Shown here one piece after another: positions 16,249 to 25,070 of a stretch of 54,211 nucleotides of DNA. Origin of the DNA: Anaerolineales bacterium (lineage in GTDB: Bacteria > Chloroflexota > Anaerolineae > Anaerolineales > UBA11579); the NCBI GenBank assembly GCA_020059485.1, contig JAGVCA010000044.1, forward strand, positions 1-54,211, written 5' to 3'. Both the position numbers and the translations under genes were made by a program. Under the pieces are notes generated by a model. It saw nothing but the letters and a program-made list of their open reading frames with translations, was not told the DNA's origin and made no database searches. Within the stretch, counting starts at the first letter, position 1, and each line of letters starts with the position of its first letter.

Positions 16249-17015
16249 GTCGTCACCTCTTTAGGGTTTGTGCGCCGGAGCAGCGGGACTGCAACTACAG
16301 CTACGATTAATACGACCGAGGCGACCCAGGCGGAGTAAGCCACCAGGCCGGTATCGGCATGCTTGAGGGCGATCCCCACCAGCGCCCACACCACCACCAG
16401 CACATACGGGGTTTCGTTCTCCCGCCACTGCATCAGCACGCCAAGCAGCGTGGCGACAGCGATCATGATCGCTGCCCACAGCGGTCCGGAGATCCCGAAA
16501 CCATTCCAATTAATATAATACAACACCTGTGAAAAATTAGCGACTGTCGCCACGGTGATCCAGCCCAGGTACACGCTGAACGGGGTCCGGACCAGCCATT
16601 TTTCGGCCCGCGTCAACTCACCCTGGCGGTTGATCTGGATGAAAATGTACACCAGCGCACCCAGCAGGACCAGCATCGCCAGCAGCGTGGGCGGGAACAG
16701 GTTGTAATGCCATAGAAAGATCCAGATGGTGTTGGCCAGGTTCCCGATCCAGTAAGCGGGCGCGATCCGGTTGAGCAACGGGTTGCCACGCTGGGCTGGC
16801 AGGGCCTGGTAGATCGTATAGGCGATCAAACCGAGATAGATCAATCCCCAGATGGAAAAGACATAGCCAGCCGGGACGAAATAGATCGGAAAACGGTCAG
16901 AGATCTCACCGGTCGCCTGTCCGTTGATCGGCAAGGCATTCGCCAGGCTATTGACCGTGATCGTGATCAGTGTGACAACAATCGTGATCAGCGGGTAAAG
17001 AGAATTCGTTTTCAT
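16245..17015 (-). CDS. TspO/MBR-like tryptophan-rich membrane protein
   Basis: A 256-aa protein with about seven hydrophobic helices. Residues 40-70 (RFPIYFVPAGYVFSIWGLIYLGLIAY) and later Trp-rich segments resemble the TspO/MBR tryptophan-rich sensory proteins, though at 256 aa it is longer than the classic five-helix 160-aa TspO and belongs to the longer branch. TspO proteins bind tetrapyrroles or lipids. An AGGAGA box precedes ATG 17015. It sits between the redoxin-like and DegV genes in one operon. Confidence 0.75.
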   Translation of the reverse strand: MKTNSLYPLITIVVTLITITVNSLANALPINGQATGEISDRFPIYFVPAGYVFSIWGLIYLGLIAYTIYQALPAQRGNPLLNRIAPAYWIGNLANTIWIFLWHYNLFPPTLLAMLVLLGALVYIFIQINRQGELTRAEKWLVRTPFSVYLGWITVATVANFSQVLYYINWNGFGISGPLWAAIMIAVATLLGVLMQWRENETPYVLVVVWALVGIALKHADTGLVAYSAWVASVVLIVAVVAVPLLRRTNPKEVTT

Positions 17016-17057
17016 TGTACATCTCCTGCTATCTAGAATCTTTCATCAGGGCAGACC

Positions 17058-17552
17058 TTACGCAGCCTGTCGGTCAGCCACAGTCGAGGTCAAGGCACCC
17101 AGGGCCTTGCCCAGAGACCTGCCCTTCTCCGCGGAGAAGCGGCCAGACTGCCGCCACAACACCTCTCCTTGCCGGTTTACCAGCAAGACCTGAATGGCAT
17201 CCTCAGAATGGATCCCCAGTTTCGATCGGAAATCCGGTTTATCGAGGTACAGCGTGACCGTACGCTCACGGGCGAGCGGGTCCGGGATGCCAGCCCGCAT
17301 GGTCTCATCCAGCCAGGTCTGGCCGAGCCAGCCCATCCGGAAGATCACCGGCAGTTCGATATAGGCGGTCTCGCGGTACAACTTTTCGAGCACCCGCGCG
17401 AACGGCAGCCAGGTATCCACATCCGCCTGCTGGTACTGCTGGAAGGCGATCATCACAATCGTGTAGCGCTCGGGCAGATCCTGCGGAAAATTGACGGTCT
17501 GGCGCAGCAGGTTTCGGCCGGCAACTTGCGGGAAGGTGAGGGTTGCGTTCAT
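17058..17552 (-). CDS. Thioredoxin-fold protein without cysteines, ATP10-like
   Basis: A 164-aa protein with a thioredoxin-like pattern (residues about 30-140) that has no cysteine at all, so it is not a redox-active thioredoxin. The segments RAGIPDPLARERTVTLYLD, FRSKLGIHSEDAIQVLLVNRQGEVLWRQSGRFS resemble, from memory, the ATP10 assembly-factor family and its bacterial relatives. The biochemical role in bacteria is unknown. ATG 17552 has AGGAG eight bases before it; the 25 codons upstream lie between promoter and Shine-Dalgarno. First gene of the operon with TspO-like, DegV and the DUF proteins. Confidence 0.65.
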   Translation of the reverse strand: MNATLTFPQVAGRNLLRQTVNFPQDLPERYTIVMIAFQQYQQADVDTWLPFARVLEKLYRETAYIELPVIFRMGWLGQTWLDETMRAGIPDPLARERTVTLYLDKPDFRSKLGIHSEDAIQVLLVNRQGEVLWRQSGRFSAEKGRSLGKALGALTSTVADRQAA

Positions 17553-17598
17553 GGTTTGGTCTCCTGTTGCAGGGCATTGGCGACCCTGACTTGTACAG

Positions 17599-17627
17599 AT
17601 TTTATCGCATTGTAGATATTTTGTCAA
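17599..17627 (-). promoter_or_regulatory. Sigma-A promoter of the redoxin-TspO-DegV operon
   Basis: Minus strand: perfect TTGACA (17622-17627), a 17-base spacer, TAAAAT (17599-17604). The flanking sequence is AT-rich with repeated TATTTT-like words that may bind a regulator. Start of transcription near 17592, about 40 bases before the ATG at 17552. Confidence 0.8.
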
Positions 17628-17681
17628 TGTATTTTCAATAAGTATTTTGTGAACGAAACTAACCCTTCCCTTTTATGCAAA

Positions 17682-17705
17682 CTCGCCGCGCGTGAGCGCG
17701 GCGAG
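17682..17705 (-). terminator. GC-rich hairpin behind the nucleotidyltransferase gene
   Basis: CTCGCCGCGC and GCGCGGCGAG form a ten-base-pair stem with a GTGA loop, 43 bases after the minus-strand stop codon. The following T-tract is weak (TTTGCAT), so termination may be partial. Confidence 0.55.
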
Positions 17706-17747
17706 ATGTTCATCCAGCAGTTCGGGAATCCGGCAGGTGTTTGGCGG

Positions 17748-18545
17748 TTAAGCCGCCTCTAACTTCGCCCGCACCTGCTCCCAGTCCAGCCCGGCATCCA
17801 GCTCAGCAAACCAAGCCCGCGCCTGGTTGAACTTGGCTTCCAGGTCATCCAGGTCGCGCACAAAGAACAGGTTCGCCAACCGGTCAGCCGTCTCTTTTGG
17901 CAGATCATAGTGCGGATAGCGGCTATAGGTATAGCGCACCGGGCTGTAAATGATCCGCAGCATCTGGTGCAGCGGCTGCAGGGCGAAACTGTGATAATAC
18001 GAAAAAGCCTCGATCGCATTACCTCGCCGGATCTCCTTTTCCACCAGCACCCAGAACAGTTCAAATCGCACCCGGGCGGATGCTGCCGCGGCTTGCATCT
18101 TTTCCAACATCCCGGCCACATCCAGCGGTTCCTCCACCACCAGCCCGGCCTTGTCGAACCACACCTTCGACTGGCCGTGCGTGCGGAACTGCATGAAGCG
18201 GTCAGCCTCGCTGTTCTCCTGCATAAAGACCAGGTCCAGCATCAGGAACGGGCTAGCATCCTTGAAGCGGTAAAAGCACTGCGAATGTCCGTGCCAGGTC
18301 GGTTCCGGCAGACGGTAGCGGGTTTCGGTCTCGGATAAACCCGCCAGTGCAGCTTCAGCATCCGCAAAGGCCTGCTCCACACTACCGTCCCGCACGATGA
18401 ACTGCACATCCGCATCCGACCACTGATCCACCCGGCCAAAGCCGGCTGCGCCGCCCTCCCACATCGCCAGGGCATAATCCTGATCTTCCATTGCCTCACG
18501 CAGGGTTTCAAGCAGCATTTCACGCGTTATCGGATAACTTTTCAT
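17748..18545 (-). CDS. Nucleotidyltransferase-fold protein
   Basis: A 265-aa protein whose residues 30-50 read EGGAAGFGRVDQWSDADVQFIV, the Gly-Gly/Ser-Asp-x-Asp pattern of the minimal nucleotidyltransferase fold, with a further Asp in FLMLDLVFMQ near 105 as the third carboxylate. The rest is helical, as in aminoglycoside adenylyltransferase relatives. The substrate is unknown and antibiotic resistance should not be assumed. AGGAGG lies five bases before ATG 18545; the GTG one codon earlier is less likely. Single-gene unit flanked by hairpins. Confidence 0.7.
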   Translation of the reverse strand: MKSYPITREMLLETLREAMEDQDYALAMWEGGAAGFGRVDQWSDADVQFIVRDGSVEQAFADAEAALAGLSETETRYRLPEPTWHGHSQCFYRFKDASPFLMLDLVFMQENSEADRFMQFRTHGQSKVWFDKAGLVVEEPLDVAGMLEKMQAAAASARVRFELFWVLVEKEIRRGNAIEAFSYYHSFALQPLHQMLRIIYSPVRYTYSRYPHYDLPKETADRLANLFFVRDLDDLEAKFNQARAWFAELDAGLDWEQVRAKLEAA

Positions 18546-18628
18546 CACAGCCTCCTTTATCGACAGTGGCAGGAATTATAGCACCAGGCCTGAAGTGTGT
18601 CCTCCTCCTTCAGAAGAATCAAAACAGA

Positions 18629-18648
18629 CCCGGATGTGGTCATCCGGG
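18629..18648 (-). terminator. Intrinsic terminator behind the LysM gene
   Basis: CCCGGATG/CATCCGGG form an eight-base-pair stem with a four-base loop; on the minus strand it is followed by TCTGTTTTGATT. It lies about 21 bases after the LysM stop codon. Confidence 0.7.
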
Positions 18649-18669
18649 CCTGGAACTGGTGTTTTTCGC

Positions 18670-19383
18670 TTATCCCTGCGGGGTCACCGTCGGGGTTGGC
18701 GTTGGCGTGCCCTCGATCGTCGGAGTCGGCGAAGGGCCAAAGGTAGGCGTGACAATGAAATACCGCACCTTCAGGATTTGCCCCGGGAAGATCGCGTTGA
18801 CATCCTCCAGCTCGTTCTCCTCAACAATGTCATCGATCGTGGTAAGGAATCGCTCGGCGATCAGTTGCAGCGTATCGCCAGGCAGCACAAAGTAATCGAT
18901 CACCGAGCCACGCGGCAGATTTGGAGGCAAGGGCGTTGGGGTCGGCCGTTCCATGCCCGGGTTGGGGATCGTCAGGGTGTCACCGGCAAACAGGACCGAA
19001 TCATTCGTCAGACCGTTCATCAGCATGATCGAAACGTAATCGACGTTGAACTGCTCGGCGATCGAGATCAGCGAGTCGCCAGGCTGCACCTGATACTGGA
19101 ACGGTTCAGATGGCGTCGGTACGGGCGTCTCGCTCGGGATCGGCGTCTCACTTGGTGCCAGTGTCTCGGTCGGAAGCGGGGTTGGCGAAGGCGTGAAGGT
19201 TGGTGTGATGGTCGGTGTCAAGGTCGGGCCGATGCTCAGTTCTACCCCCCGGATCGAGAGGAAGATCAACAGGATCCCGACAGCCACCAGGATCACAGCC
19301 GCCCCGCCAAAAATCAGTGGGCCAAACCGTTGGCGGCGCTGGCGCGATTGTTTGTAATTCTGAAATGATGGTTGTCTGGTCAT
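18670..19383 (-). CDS. Membrane-anchored protein with two LysM domains
   Basis: A 237-aa protein: basic cytoplasmic N-terminus, one membrane helix (about residues 24-46), a Thr/Pro/Ser-rich tether of about 45 residues (repeats such as TPTITPTFTPSPTP), a first LysM (FQYQVQPGDSLISIAEQFNVDY to LTIPNPG), a Pro-rich linker, a second LysM (VIDYFVLPGDTLQLIAERF to GQILKVRYFIV) and a Thr/Pro tail. LysM binds N-acetylglucosamine polymers, so it probably holds the cell envelope. ATG 19383 is chosen because AAGGTG lies five bases before it. The gene has its own terminator. Confidence 0.88.
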   Translation of the reverse strand: MTRQPSFQNYKQSRQRRQRFGPLIFGGAAVILVAVGILLIFLSIRGVELSIGPTLTPTITPTFTPSPTPLPTETLAPSETPIPSETPVPTPSEPFQYQVQPGDSLISIAEQFNVDYVSIMLMNGLTNDSVLFAGDTLTIPNPGMERPTPTPLPPNLPRGSVIDYFVLPGDTLQLIAERFLTTIDDIVEENELEDVNAIFPGQILKVRYFIVTPTFGPSPTPTIEGTPTPTPTVTPQG

Positions 19384-19513
19384 AGTTTCACCTTTTAACA
19401 AGTGGTGCGCTGTGCTGATATGCTTCCCCGACCAGCTGCTTGCCGATCATGCTTGGAAGGTGATTTTACCCCATTTTTATAGATTTTTCTGCTCCTCAAG
19501 AGGTCATGTTGAC

Positions 19514-21175
19514 TTAGACAATGTCCACATGCACGAAGAGTTGGGGACGGCGGCTGCTATTGGAAGCGAGCACCTTCCGGATCGCTTGCTCGATCTCCTT
19601 CTCCAGGTCGTGCCCGTTCTGCCGCGAGCGGCCGTTGCGGTTCTGTTCCAGCGTCTCATCCACTACCTCGTCAATATCGACCAGGAAGCTGGCCATATCG
19701 CCTTTATAGACATATCCGCGGGTGATGATCTCCGGATCGCGCCGCTGCTTCAGGTCTTTGTCCAGCAGCAGGGAAATGGTCACAAAACCATCTTGCGCCA
19801 GGGTTTCCCGCTCGCGCATCACGGCCGGACCGACCGCCCCGACTGTCGACCCATCCACAAAGACATATCCGCCGGGGATCCGGTTGCTGATCCGCATGGT
19901 TTCATCTTCAAACTCGATGATCGTCCCATTTTCGACGATGGCGATATTCTCAGCGGGGATGCCCAGTTCCTCGGCCATCTTGCCATGCTGGCGCAGGTGG
20001 CGCAGCTCACCGTGGATCGGCACCAGGAATTTGGGCCGCACCAGGTGGATCATTAACTTCATCTCCTCCTGGCTGGCGTGGCCGGAGACATGCACCGGCA
20101 GGATCGGATCATAGATCACATCCGCGCCGCGTTGGAAGAGTTTATTGATCGTCCCATAGACCGATTCCTCGTTACCCGGGATCGGGTGCGAAGACAGCAC
20201 AATCGTGTCGCCCTCCTGGACATCAAACTGGCGGTTGCGGCCAGCCGCCAGCCGACCCATGATCGAAGTTGGCTCGCCCTGCGAACCGGTGCACATCAGG
20301 ACAACCTCCTTGGGCTTCATCTTAAGGGCATCATCCAATGGGATTACCAGGCCATCGGGCAGATCCAGATAACCCAGCTTGGTCGCCATTTTGGCATTTT
20401 CCCGCATACTGGTGCCTACAAACGCCAGCTTGCGGCCGTGATCGTAGGCAGCCTTGGCGACCTGCTGCATCCGGGAGATCAGCGAAGCGAAGGAGGCCAC
20501 AAGAATCCGCCCCGGTGCCTGGCGAAAGACCTGGTCGAACGCCGGTTCAATCCTCCGCTCAGAGGGCGTCCAGCCCGGGGTATCGGCATTCGTGGAATCA
20601 GCCATTAAGGCCAGCACGCCGCGCCCGGCCCACTCCGAAAGTTTGGCATAATCGGTCGGCCAGTTGTCCACCGGCGTATGGTCGAACTTGTAATCGCCGG
20701 TATGTACGATCAGCCCTTCCGGGGTAGTAATGCCAAGGGCCACGCCATCCGGGATCGAATGGCAGACATGGGCAAACTCGACCTCAAACACGCCAATCTT
20801 GACCTTTTCGCCGGCCTTGACAGTGTTCAGGTTGGCTTTGCCCAGATGACCGCCGCGGGCCAGCTTAACTTCCAGCAAGCCGCGGGTCAGCGGGGTGGCA
20901 TAGATCGGGGCATCGATCTCGTCCATCACATGATTGATCGCGCCGGTATGGTCCTCGTGGCCATGGGTGATGACGATACCCACCACCTTGGTCCGGCGGT
21001 TGATCAGATATTGAAAATCAGGAATGATGTAATCGATCCCCAACATATCATTTTCCGGGAACATGATGCCGGTATCCACGACCAGGATCTGGTCATCATA
21101 CTCATAGGCCATCATGTTTTTGCCAATCTCTCCGAGTCCCCCGATCGGCACAATACGTAAACTATTTGAACTCAT
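19514..21175 (-). CDS. rnj: Ribonuclease J
   Basis: A 553-aa metallo-beta-lactamase/beta-CASP nuclease. GGLGEIGKNM (residues 8-17), the zinc motif THGHEDHTGA near residue 75, HTGDYKFDHTP, DSTNADTPGWT and the beta-CASP segment VHVSGHASQEEMKLMIHL are all present, and the C-terminal domain ends LFVHVDIV. RNase J has 5-prime exonuclease and endonuclease activity on mRNA and rRNA precursors and replaces or supplements RNase E. AAGGAAG lies five bases before ATG 21175. It is transcribed alone from the 364-base upstream region. Confidence 0.95.
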   Translation of the reverse strand: MSSNSLRIVPIGGLGEIGKNMMAYEYDDQILVVDTGIMFPENDMLGIDYIIPDFQYLINRRTKVVGIVITHGHEDHTGAINHVMDEIDAPIYATPLTRGLLEVKLARGGHLGKANLNTVKAGEKVKIGVFEVEFAHVCHSIPDGVALGITTPEGLIVHTGDYKFDHTPVDNWPTDYAKLSEWAGRGVLALMADSTNADTPGWTPSERRIEPAFDQVFRQAPGRILVASFASLISRMQQVAKAAYDHGRKLAFVGTSMRENAKMATKLGYLDLPDGLVIPLDDALKMKPKEVVLMCTGSQGEPTSIMGRLAAGRNRQFDVQEGDTIVLSSHPIPGNEESVYGTINKLFQRGADVIYDPILPVHVSGHASQEEMKLMIHLVRPKFLVPIHGELRHLRQHGKMAEELGIPAENIAIVENGTIIEFEDETMRISNRIPGGYVFVDGSTVGAVGPAVMRERETLAQDGFVTISLLLDKDLKQRRDPEIITRGYVYKGDMASFLVDIDEVVDETLEQNRNGRSRQNGHDLEKEIEQAIRKVLASNSSRRPQLFVHVDIV

Positions 21176-21539
21176 TATTTCTTCCTTATACTATTTTTAC
21201 AACGCCACGGACTGCGTGCTGCACAGCAGCCGCAATAACCGAAGCAGTCGAATTATGGGAATACAAATTGGGAGTTAGCGGAACTTCCGCCGTTTGGTCA
21301 CGCCAATTCTTTCCCCTGATGAATCGTTAAGCCATCGTTTTCCAGGGCCGATGGCCAACCCTGAACAAGACTTGTAGTCTTGTGGTATCTATTTTAAACA
21401 GGCAACCCGGCTGAATACGGGCCGGGCCACACCAGTCATCCTCCTAGAATGGTACCACAGGTCAGCCAGGTTGTCAAAACCAGTACAGCGGCAAAAAGTT
21501 GATAAAATATGGGTCAACTATAATTAAAAAGGAAGATCC
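21176..21539. other. Divergent intergenic region upstream of RNase J
   Basis: This gene-free stretch separates RNase J from the P-loop gene. It holds an inverted repeat CAAGACT-TGT-AGTCTTG at 21366-21382, which is 190 bases into a possible long RNase J leader. No clear minus-strand promoter and no ORF or tRNA were recognised. RNase J/E genes in other bacteria are often autoregulated through long leaders, so the length may matter; that is inference. Confidence 0.45.
21519..21524 (+). promoter_or_regulatory. -10 box upstream of the P-loop gene
   Basis: A perfect TATAAT lies 15 bases before ATG 21540, with AAAGGAAG between. A TTGATA is present but only 14 bases upstream, so the -35 is weak. Confidence 0.4.
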
Positions 21540-22268
21540 ATGGTAAAGCAACACTTCGATATCCTCCTGCTCATCGCCCGGCCCGGCGCCGGAAAAAGCG
21601 AGATCATTGATTATCTCAAACAAACACCGACCCCGGAGCGTCAGGCGCGCTTACATATTGGAGACTTTACCGAGATCGATGATTTCCCCATGCTGTGGAC
21701 CTGGTTTGAGGAAGACCACATCCTTGAATCACTGGGGCATCCCCGGCTGCATTCCGATTCACAGGGTTATTTTTACTACCCCTACTTGTGGGATGTGCTA
21801 ATCCACCGCATCTGCCTGGATTACAGCAAGCTGCTGCGGGATGATCCTGCCTACCATGCGGAGCGCACCGCCGTAATCGAATTCTCGCGCGGCAGCCAGC
21901 ACGGCGGATTTTCCCGCGCCTTTCAGCACCTCAGCCCGGAGGTCGTCCAGCGGATGGCCGTGCTGTATATCAATGTTTCCTGGGAAGAATCCCTGCGCAA
22001 GAACAAAGCCCGCTACAATCCAGAGAAGCCGGACAGCATCCTGGAACACGGGCTCCCCGACGACAAGCTGGCTGTATTATATAAGGAATCCGATTGGGAG
22101 CAGGTCAGCGCTGCCAGCCCGACCCACATCAACATTCAGGGCGTTCAGGTGCCGTACGCAGTTTTCGAAAATGAAGACGATCTGACCACAAAACGCGGTC
22201 CGGCTCTGGGAGAACGCCTTGAAAAAAGCCTGCAGGATCTCTGGCAGCGGTATAATCCCTCCCCGTAA
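21540..22268 (+). CDS. P-loop NTPase, kinase-like, unknown function
   Basis: A 242-aa protein with a Walker A-like loop ARPGAGKSE at residues 13-21 after a hydrophobic strand (FDILLLI), typical of adenylate-kinase-type P-loop folds. Acidic and aromatic segments follow (DFTEIDDFPMLWTWFEEDHIL); AVIEFSRGS near 110 may be the second nucleotide-site strand, and RKNKARYNPEKPDSILEHGLPD looks like a lid. No specific family was recognised. AAAGGAAG precedes ATG. The C39/TPR gene starts 16 bases after its stop, so they are probably cotranscribed. Confidence 0.7.
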   Translation: MVKQHFDILLLIARPGAGKSEIIDYLKQTPTPERQARLHIGDFTEIDDFPMLWTWFEEDHILESLGHPRLHSDSQGYFYYPYLWDVLIHRICLDYSKLLRDDPAYHAERTAVIEFSRGSQHGGFSRAFQHLSPEVVQRMAVLYINVSWEESLRKNKARYNPEKPDSILEHGLPDDKLAVLYKESDWEQVSAASPTHINIQGVQVPYAVFENEDDLTTKRGPALGERLEKSLQDLWQRYNPSP

Positions 22269-22284
22269 CCGCGTCTGAACAACT

Positions 22285-23544
22285 ATGAGATTGAAACGTA
22301 TTCTGATCGGCCTGCTGGCGGCTGCCGTAGCCATCGTGCTTTTGCTCCAGGTGCCAGCGGTCAAAGACCGGGTCTTGTGGGGATCGATCCAGCTTGGTGC
22401 TTATTTCCGAGGTGTCACCAACCCCGCCGGGGCGATCCCGACCCCGCGGGCAACTGGTGCCGACAGCCAGCCACCGCCGACCGAAACCGCACCCGCGCCA
22501 ACGCTGTCGCCCGAACCGCAGCCCACAGACCTGCTGCCAACCTCCACCGAACCTGCCGCTGCTTTGCCTACTGCCACGCCCCTGCCAGAAAGGGTCTATC
22601 TGGAACCGCCAGCCTGGGAACGGCAGGACATCAATGGCTGCGGCCCAGCCACCCTGGCAATGTATCTGCGGTATTACGGCTGGGAAGGCGACCAGCACAC
22701 CATCGATGAGGTCATCAAGCCGGACCGCACCGACCGCAATGTCAATGTGGAAGAACTGGCCTACTACACCTGGAACTATGCCGGCTGGCTGAACCTGATC
22801 TATCGCGTCGGCGGGGATATCGAGATCCTCAAAACCCTGATCGCCAATGGTATTCCGGTGATGATCGAGGAGGGCGACGAACTCGACGAATCCTACTGGC
22901 CGGGCGACGATATGTGGGCTGGCCACTTCCTGCTGCTGACCGGCTACGATGACGCCCAGGGCGCTTTCTATGCGCAAGACTCCTTCAGGCAGGCCGACCG
23001 CCTGGTGAGTTACGAAAAGACCGACCAGCGCTGGAAGCCCTTCAATCGGGTCTATATCGTCGTCTTCCTGCCTCACCAGGAGGAGACCGTCAAGCAGATC
23101 CTCGGGGATCATTGGGAGATCGCCGCCAACCGCCAGCACGCCCTCGATACCGCCCAGGCCGAGATCGATCTGGACCCGGCAGATAGTCTGGCTTGGTTCA
23201 ATCTGGGCTCCAACCTGGTATATTTTGAGCGCTATCAGGAAGCGGCCGAGGCTTACGATCAGGCTATCATCCTCGGCTTGCCGCAACGGATGCTGCGCTA
23301 CCAGTTCGGGCCGTTCCATGCCTATTTCCATACCAATCGCTATGAAGAACTACTGGCTCTGACCGAGCACACCATTCAGATCACGCCCAACTCGGAAGAG
23401 GCCTTCCTATGGAAAGGCTGGGCGCTGTACAATCTGGGAGATTCCAATGGGGCTATTGATGCTTTCCGGTCATCCTATCGGGCCAACCCGCTTTCGATCG
23501 GCGGCGTGATATATGCCCTCGAATTCATGGGCGCCTCGCCGTAA
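22285..23544 (+). CDS. Membrane-anchored C39-like cysteine peptidase with TPR domain
   Basis: A 419-aa protein: membrane helix at residues 7-25, a Pro/Thr/Ala-rich tether (about 48-100), a C39-like papain-fold domain (about 105-275) and TPR repeats (about 290-410, for example ADSLAWFNLGSNLVYFERYQEAAEAYDQAI and SEEAFLWKGWALYNLGDSNGAIDAF). The presumed catalytic Cys is in NGCGPATLAMYL near residue 118, the His in WAGHFLLLTGYDD near 213 and the Asp in YAQDSF. C39 enzymes often cleave double-glycine leaders, but this one lacks an ABC transporter and has an external orientation, so a cell-surface protease or a peptide-binding role is more likely. It follows the P-loop gene closely. Confidence 0.8.
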   Translation: MRLKRILIGLLAAAVAIVLLLQVPAVKDRVLWGSIQLGAYFRGVTNPAGAIPTPRATGADSQPPPTETAPAPTLSPEPQPTDLLPTSTEPAAALPTATPLPERVYLEPPAWERQDINGCGPATLAMYLRYYGWEGDQHTIDEVIKPDRTDRNVNVEELAYYTWNYAGWLNLIYRVGGDIEILKTLIANGIPVMIEEGDELDESYWPGDDMWAGHFLLLTGYDDAQGAFYAQDSFRQADRLVSYEKTDQRWKPFNRVYIVVFLPHQEETVKQILGDHWEIAANRQHALDTAQAEIDLDPADSLAWFNLGSNLVYFERYQEAAEAYDQAIILGLPQRMLRYQFGPFHAYFHTNRYEELLALTEHTIQITPNSEEAFLWKGWALYNLGDSNGAIDAFRSSYRANPLSIGGVIYALEFMGASP

Positions 23545-23607
23545 CTGCCCGCGGCAGCTCGTGTTTTTACCAGCGACATCCAATTATTATCAAAAGGAGA
23601 GCACCTG

Positions 23608-23760
23608 ATGAGATTGACCAAAAACCTCGGAGACCTGCTCCTGGCGATCTTCCTGATTCTGCTAGGGTTGAGCTACCTCGGCCTCTCCCTTCCGGGGGGT
23701 GGGCTGATCATGGGGATCCTGGCCATTGTCGCCGGTGTCCTGAAACTGCTCGGCCGGTAG
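23608..23760 (+). CDS. Small membrane protein, 50 aa
   Basis: An ORF of 50 codons that starts MRLTKNLGDLLLAIFLILLGLSYL and contains two hydrophobic stretches (residues 8-25 and 31-46) with a GGG turn between them. AAAGGAG lies eight bases before ATG and a very strong terminator follows, so it is well supported as a gene. It resembles small two-helix proteins found widely in bacteria, with no known function. It lies 63 bases after the C39/TPR gene. Confidence 0.75.
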   Translation: MRLTKNLGDLLLAIFLILLGLSYLGLSLPGGGLIMGILAIVAGVLKLLGR

Positions 23761-23776
23761 GACTTCACGTCGCGCA

Positions 23777-23811
23777 CAGCCGCCTGTCTATAGACAGGCG
23801 GCTGTTTTTTT
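23777..23811 (+). terminator. Strong intrinsic terminator
   Basis: A perfect 28-base palindrome (23777-23804) with a very GC-rich lower stem is followed by seven T residues. It ends the P-loop/C39/small-protein transcript and lies just before the convergent ABC permease gene. Confidence 0.95.
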
Positions 23812-23828
23812 ATAAAGCCCGTGATGGA

Positions 23829-25070
23829 CTAACCGCGGTCCAGCAAGGCCTTGAAATAAGTCCCCACCTTGAACTCCTGCCCCGAGAGCAAGGTCTGCGC
23901 CCGGAACAACCGCGCTACCAGCACGATGATCAGATAGGCAGTCGCCGCCATGATACTGGCCGCCAGCACCAGCTGCCACAGGGGCACACTTCCGCCAACC
24001 AACCTGGTCATCATCGCCACCGGTGCCGAGAACGGGAACAGGCTCAGGATCACGCTGATTGCGCTGTTAGAATCGCTGATCAGCGAGTTGATAAAGAACA
24101 GCGGGATGATCATCGGAATGATCACGATAAAAGTGATCTGCGAAGCCTCCCGCGTGTTGGGTGCCAGTGCGCCTGCCCCGGCCAGCAGAGAGGCGTAGAT
24201 CGCGTATCCCAGCAGGAAGAATACCAGCCCCCACGCCAGCAAACCAGATGGCAGGTTGAAGGCCGCCGCCGCCTCAAAACTGCGCCCGCTCAGGTTCAAC
24301 AGGATACTCCCCAGCGAGATGTAAATAGCCGTCTGCAGCAGTCCGACCAGGCCGAGAGCAATGATCTTGCCAGTCAGTAACTGGCGCGGAGAAACCGACA
24401 GCAGCAGCACCTCGATCACCCGGTTGGCCTTTTCCTTGCCGATGCTGTTCAACATCAGAGAGGCCGAGCCAACGATCATCATATAAAAGAAGATCGTGAT
24501 CACATACGGGACGACGAAGTTCAGCGGGTTGTCTTCATCCCTCAATGGGGCATCCGCAGCCCGCGAAACCCGCGTCTCGATCAGCGGGTACTGCACCAGG
24601 GCGGCTTTTTCTTCATCCCCACCCATCAGATTGACCACCAGCGTCCACTCCATCGCCCACTGATTCTCGGCTGAGGACAACGGGGTGAAATCCGCCATGA
24701 CCGCAAACATCTCCCCAGATTCAACCACGTCCGCCGGGATGATGAAATACGCCGAGATCTCCCCGCGGCGCAGTGCGGATTTGGCCGCTTCTTCCGTATC
24801 GAAAGGCAGCAAGGTCACGTCTGACTCGGCCAGATTGGAAGGCAGAGCCTCGATCACACCGCCTGGATCAACATACCCCTGGCTGGAATTCGCCGGCGGA
24901 GAGGAAAACACCAGGCTCGTGATCGATTCCTGGCTGCCTTCGCTCACACTGGTAAACGCCAGCAGCAGCAAAAAAGCCATGATCGGCACGCCAAAGGTGA
25001 AGATGATAAAGGACGGCCGCAGGACAGTATTTTTGATCTCGGTCACCAGGACGAAGAAGATCTTTCTCAT
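23829..25070 (-). CDS. ABC-2 type exporter permease (NatB-like)
   Basis: A 413-aa permease with the ABC-2/NatB plan: a first helix at about residues 17-40 (PSFIIFTFGVPIMAFLLLLAF), an extracytoplasmic domain of about 150 residues, then five or six helices (about 185-385) including the conserved segment GKEKANRVIEVLLLSVSPRQLLTGKIIALG. It is the second permease of a heterodimeric exporter. ATG 25070 overlaps the previous permease stop by four bases. Substrate unknown; NatAB exports sodium, but related systems export peptides and lipids. Confidence 0.85.
   Translation of the reverse strand: MRKIFFVLVTEIKNTVLRPSFIIFTFGVPIMAFLLLLAFTSVSEGSQESITSLVFSSPPANSSQGYVDPGGVIEALPSNLAESDVTLLPFDTEEAAKSALRRGEISAYFIIPADVVESGEMFAVMADFTPLSSAENQWAMEWTLVVNLMGGDEEKAALVQYPLIETRVSRAADAPLRDEDNPLNFVVPYVITIFFYMMIVGSASLMLNSIGKEKANRVIEVLLLSVSPRQLLTGKIIALGLVGLLQTAIYISLGSILLNLSGRSFEAAAAFNLPSGLLAWGLVFFLLGYAIYASLLAGAGALAPNTREASQITFIVIIPMIIPLFFINSLISDSNSAISVILSLFPFSAPVAMMTRLVGGSVPLWQLVLAASIMAATAYLIIVLVARLFRAQTLLSGQEFKVGTYFKALLDRG

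Noticed and set aside
17748-18545. Aminoglycoside resistance gene
   Set aside because: Only the general nucleotidyltransferase fold is visible; no segment identifies an aminoglycoside-specific family.
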